Origin: an uncultured Methanobrevibacter sp.
GTDB taxonomy: Archaea > Methanobacteriota > Methanobacteria > Methanobacteriales > Methanobacteriaceae
NCBI GenBank assembly: GCA_946611495.1
Contig: CAMODR010000123.1
Location: 1 to 5,084 of the forward strand
Direction: 5' to 3'
Length of the DNA stretch: 5,084 nucleotides
Shown: piece after piece, positions 4,794-5,084 of the stretch
Layout: every line of letters begins with the position of its first letter
Numbering within the stretch: the first letter of the stretch is position 1
The notes under the pieces: model-generated
What the model was told of the DNA's origin: nothing
Seen by the model: only the letters and a program-made list of their open reading frames with translations
The model's database searches: none
Program-made: the position numbers and the translations under genes

Positions 4794-4921
4794 TTTATTT
4801 TATTCTTTACCTAGTATAATATTTGATTTCCTTTTATAAATAGTTTAATTAAATTTGTAAAATAGATATTTTGGACTTTAGTTAAAAATGCATATTCATT
4901 AAGTTCTTTTAAAAAATTTCA

Positions 4922-4933
4922 TTAAATATTTAA
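4922..4933 (+). promoter_or_regulatory. Putative TATA box of the partial right-edge gene
   Basis: TTAAATATTTAA is preceded by A/T-rich sequence resembling a BRE. It predicts a start near 4955 and a leader of about 25 nt that contains the AGGTG site. Confidence 0.4.
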
Positions 4934-4970
4934 CCTATGAAAAGTAACCTTTAATTAATGATTTTATATT

Positions 4971-4975
4971 AGGTG
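4971..4975 (+). promoter_or_regulatory. Ribosome binding site of the right-edge gene
   Basis: AGGTG is followed by five bases (CATAT) and then the ATG at 4981, the same arrangement as before aRF1. This supports the partial gene as real although only its first codons are visible. Confidence 0.7.
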
Positions 4976-4980
4976 CATAT

Positions 4981-5084
4981 ATGACTAATTTAAATACTTG
5001 TTCCAATGAAAAATTACAGTTTAAATATTCTGACAAATGGCATCTTGAGGCTATTCCTTTAGAGAATAATCCAGATTGCATTGC
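4981..5084 (+). CDS. Partial gene, N-terminus only; possibly PsbP-like
   Basis: Thirty-four complete codons are visible before the right edge, with no stop. The protein begins MTNLNTCSNEKLQFKYSDKW and then continues HLEAIPLENNPDCI. No signal peptide or membrane segment is seen so far. The F-K-Y-S-D-K-W stretch (14-20) resembles the FxYPxxW opening of PsbP/DUF1795-type domains, which small methanogen proteins often carry. That is a tentative resemblance from a very short fragment. The start is supported by the AGGTG site five bases upstream and a TATA-like box. The gene is divergent from DUF655. Confidence 0.65.
   Translation, partial: MTNLNTCSNEKLQFKYSDKWHLEAIPLENNPDCI

Overview
The window looks like a piece of chromosome from a low-GC methanogenic archaeon, most likely Methanobacteriales and close to Methanobrevibacter. 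The domain call rests on an unmistakable archaeal/eukaryotic-type release factor (aRF1), an archaea-specific DUF655 protein, and AGGTG/AGGTGA or GGAGAT ribosome sites 4-7 bases before the starts. Very AT-rich, long intergenic stretches with archaeal-style TATA boxes also fit. The genus is an inference from codon and base usage and protein flavour; no rRNA or other marker is present.

Layout from left to right. Positions 1-328 are non-coding. They carry the promoter and ribosome site of a leftward gene starting just outside the left edge, with two near-identical 29-bp operator-like repeats, and the T-rich 3' flank of the next gene. Positions 329-1681 (minus) encode a polytopic membrane protein that joins a PAP2-type lipid phosphatase domain to a dolichol/polyprenol-kinase-like domain. 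A 447-bp divergent intergenic region follows, with a perfect hairpin just upstream of aRF1. Positions 2129-3373 (plus) encode aRF1, complete with NIKS, GGQ and a zinc site, followed by a GC-rich hairpin and a long series of T-tracts. Positions 3639-3896 (plus) encode a small 2[4Fe-4S] ferredoxin-like protein whose promoter contains a perfect 22-bp palindrome. Positions 3897-4081 hold a seven-copy 10-bp tandem repeat, a 14-bp palindrome and a strong hairpin that can serve as a shared terminator. Positions 4082-4735 (minus) encode a DUF655 protein. After another divergent intergenic region, a plus-strand gene starts at 4981 and runs off the right edge.

The genes are mostly single transcription units with their own promoters and do not form one pathway. 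Two are translation or nucleic-acid housekeeping genes (aRF1, DUF655), one is lipid-carrier metabolism (PAP2-kinase fusion) and one is electron transfer (ferredoxin).

The more unusual content is in the fused phosphatase/kinase architecture and in the intergenic DNA. A shared TATGAW-(6 or 7)-WTCATA inverted-repeat architecture appears at two separate promoters, and a decamer AATAGTTWAA recurs in the 3' flanks of both leftward genes. I see no CRISPR array, insertion sequence, tRNA, rRNA or defence system, and no convincing evidence of a wholly new system.
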